Assembly: GCA_001701065.1 (NCBI GenBank) | Contig: DAAL01000192.1 | Location: 1 to 7,689, forward strand | DNA length: 7,689 nt | Direction of reading: 5' to 3' | Source of the DNA: Bacteroidales bacterium GP4 | GTDB taxonomy: Bacteria; Bacteroidota; Bacteroidia; Bacteroidales; Muribaculaceae | Shown here: in pieces, positions 6,559 to 7,689 of the stretch | Layout: each line of letters starts with the position of its first letter | Numbering within the stretch: the first letter of the stretch is position 1 | Made by a program: the position numbers and the translations under genes | Notes under the pieces: model-generated | Told to the model about the DNA's origin: nothing | What the model saw: only the letters and a program-made list of their open reading frames with translations | Databases searched by the model: none

Positions 6559-7352
6559 ACCGGGAAGTACACATAGTCACCGGCGCTACCGGTGCCATAG
6601 GGCGCGGAATCGTTGAAATGCTTATCCAGGAAAAAGCATCCCATGTGATTTTGGCTTGCCGCAACAGCGTCAAAGCACAAAAAGTAATAAATGAATTAAA
6701 AAATGAATCCACTTTCCTGGAATTCATGCCGCTGGATCTTGAATCGCTGGAGTCAGTGAAAGAATTCTGCCGGGATTTCTCACAACGTGGCTATACTGTT
6801 AAAGCTCTTTTCAATAATGCCGGCACAATGCCAAAAGACCTTCACATCACAGCCGATGGATTTGAAAGCGCCACACAAACCAACTATGTAGCTACATATC
6901 TACTTACTGAAGGGCTGCTCAAGTTCATGGGCGAAGGTAGCCGAATCATATTCACGACATCGCTTACCCGATACATAGCAAAACTGCGCAACGACTGGAA
7001 ACAACGCGCCATCGAGCATCACCACCGCTTCACTACCTATGGCAGAAGCAAGCTGATGCTGACTCAAGCCGCGCTGCAGTTGAGCCGCCGCCTTCAATCC
7101 TCCGGTATAAAGGTGAACTGCTCCGACCCCGGCATAGTGGATTCCGATATGATTAAAATGGGATATCAAATAATAGACACCCTCTGTGACCGATTTTTCC
7201 GCCCATGCATATCCACACCGGCACAAGGCGCACAAGCAGCATTAAACGCTTATCACAGCGACTTGTCAGGATACATATTCACAAAGCACAGGAAACAGCC
7301 TATAAAAGACAAAAAGTGGACATTACCCGACCTTGAAGACCTTATCGGCTAA
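6555..7352 (+). CDS. second SDR, retinol-dehydrogenase/WWOX-like oxidoreductase
   Basis: A 265-residue SDR of a different subgroup from its neighbour. With the ATG at 6555 the cofactor motif TGATGAIG falls at residues 9-16, right after the first strand as expected. A start at 6510 in the same frame would add 15 residues antisensible only as read-through of the preceding gene, so 6555 with its ATGA overlap is preferred. Other marks are Arg36 after beta-2 (LACRNSVKA, usual in NADPH-preferring retinol dehydrogenase-like enzymes), FNNAGTMP (86-93), Asn110 in TNYVATYLLTEGLL, a Ser near 136 (FTTSLTRY), and Tyr162 and Lys166 (YGRSK). DPGIVDSDMI follows at 191-200. A His-rich loop (IEHHHRF) precedes the catalytic Tyr. 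Translational coupling to the first SDR suggests a shared pathway, possibly the second half-reaction of an epimerisation or action at another carbonyl of the same steroid. The substrate is unknown. Its 3' end overlaps the convergent tatD-like gene by 30 bp. Confidence 0.85.
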   Translation: MNREVHIVTGATGAIGRGIVEMLIQEKASHVILACRNSVKAQKVINELKNESTFLEFMPLDLESLESVKEFCRDFSQRGYTVKALFNNAGTMPKDLHITADGFESATQTNYVATYLLTEGLLKFMGEGSRIIFTTSLTRYIAKLRNDWKQRAIEHHHRFTTYGRSKLMLTQAALQLSRRLQSSGIKVNCSDPGIVDSDMIKMGYQIIDTLCDRFFRPCISTPAQGAQAALNAYHSDLSGYIFTKHRKQPIKDKKWTLPDLEDLIG

Positions 7353-7689
7353 CCCATAATCCAACTGAGGATGCCGGGATGCCAACTCATGTATGTCGAC
7401 ATCACTCATGTCAGTCTCCACAAGCAATCGTGACGACAGAATGACAGCCGCCGCTTCTTCATTGTATTTTTCTCCAAGAGAAATGTAAAAACCATGTCTT
7501 AGCAATTCCTGAGCAAGTTCAGGCTTTCCGCGGAATCCATGTATGATCCAGTCGACCGAAGAACCTGAGGATTTTTTCATGGCTATAATCTCGGGATAAG
7601 CCTTAACCACATGGAGGATTAAAGGTTTGCCCACTGCCTCCGCCAGTTCCACCTGCTGCGACAACAGCCATTGTTGAGCTTCAATATCG
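7323..7689 (-). CDS. TatD-family metal-dependent hydrolase (C-terminal part)
   Basis: A minus-strand frame ends at TAA (7325-7323) and stays open to the window edge, so the N-terminal part lies outside. The TTG at 7664 is an internal Leu codon: the frame continues upstream as DIEAQQWLLSQQVELAEAV. About 121 residues are visible. They include QQVELAEAVGKPLILHVVKA (TatD 'Q..LA....P..IH...A' motif with a metal-ligand His), VDWIIHGFRGKP (equivalent of the 'HCFSG' His), GFYISLGEKYN, and LLVETDMSD with the metal-ligand Asp of the 'ETD' motif. The N-terminal HxH pair cannot be seen. TatD proteins are TIM-barrel hydrolases, several shown to be 3'-5' DNA exonucleases. The Bacteroidetes branch is somewhat short and its substrate is uncertain. 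The gene converges on the second SDR and overlaps its 3' end by 30 bp, with no intergenic terminator. Confidence 0.85.
   Translation of the reverse strand, partial: DIEAQQWLLSQQVELAEAVGKPLILHVVKAYPEIIAMKKSSGSSVDWIIHGFRGKPELAQELLRHGFYISLGEKYNEEAAAVILSSRLLVETDMSDVDIHELASRHPQLDYGLADKVFKVG

Larger units (their letters stand above)
3743..7352 (+). other. four-gene candidate steroid/bile-acid reduction and epimerisation block
   Basis: Four consecutive same-strand genes (5-alpha-reductase homologue, flavin ene-reductase, SDR, SDR) are packed with a 15-bp gap and two ATGA overlaps. Chemically they fit one substrate class. A 3-oxo-4-ene steroid could be reduced at C4-C5 by either the membrane or the flavin enzyme, with opposite stereochemical outcome if the flavin enzyme is a 5-beta-reductase. 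The 3-ketone, or another ketone, would then be reduced by an SDR. Bacteroidetes clusters with 5-alpha-reductase, 5-beta-reductase and 3-beta-HSDH are known to yield isoallo bile acids. The second SDR is an addition relative to that three-gene scheme. No transporter or regulator is present in the window, so expression may depend on the topA promoter or on an unseen internal promoter. The co-function is inferred from context and family, not shown. Confidence 0.65.

Noticed and set aside
1..7689. CRISPR arrays, tRNA or rRNA genes, insertion sequences or defence genes
   Set aside because: No direct-repeat array, no tRNA-like cloverleaf or rRNA sequence, and no transposase, integrase or nuclease-immunity motifs were recognised. 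Coding genes fill almost the whole window.

Overview
The window reads as a chromosomal segment of a Bacteroidales gut-type bacterium. A family such as Muribaculaceae is plausible, but that is inference. The support is a topoisomerase I that ends in repeat-type C-terminal domains and a Lys/Arg/Ser tail rather than zinc fingers, starts without clear Shine-Dalgarno sequences, and a Bacteroidetes-type -7 element (TAAATTTG) ahead of topA.

Layout: the end of a probable DNA polymerase III gamma/tau subunit (1-258, open at the left edge). A 175-bp AT-rich intergenic region (259-433) carries the probable promoter. topA follows (434-2767), then an RluA-family pseudouridine synthase (2780-3715). Next is a compact four-gene block: a membrane steroid 5-alpha-reductase homologue (3743-4513), an old-yellow-enzyme-type flavin oxidoreductase (4529-5755) and two short-chain dehydrogenases (5752-6558 and 6555-7352). 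The right edge holds the C-terminal part of a TatD-family metal-dependent hydrolase on the minus strand (7323-7689), whose 3' end overlaps the last dehydrogenase by 30 bp.

From topA to the second dehydrogenase all genes point the same way. Gaps are 12, 27 and 15 bp, followed by two 4-bp ATGA overlaps, so the block may be read as one transcript with the housekeeping genes. I see no terminator or clear second promoter inside it.

The main interest is the four-gene block. A 5-alpha-reductase with the vertebrate SRD5A signature residues, an ene-reductase able in principle to act on the same 4-en-3-one (possibly from the 5-beta face), and two carbonyl/alcohol dehydrogenases form a coherent pathway for reducing and epimerising 3-oxo-4-ene steroids or bile acids to allo/iso-type products. 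Comparable 5-alpha-reductase, 5-beta-reductase and 3-beta-HSDH clusters have been described in gut Bacteroidetes for isoallolithocholic acid formation. What differs here is the additional, translationally coupled retinol-dehydrogenase-like SDR and the position behind topA-rluA. Substrates and stereochemistry cannot be read from the sequence.
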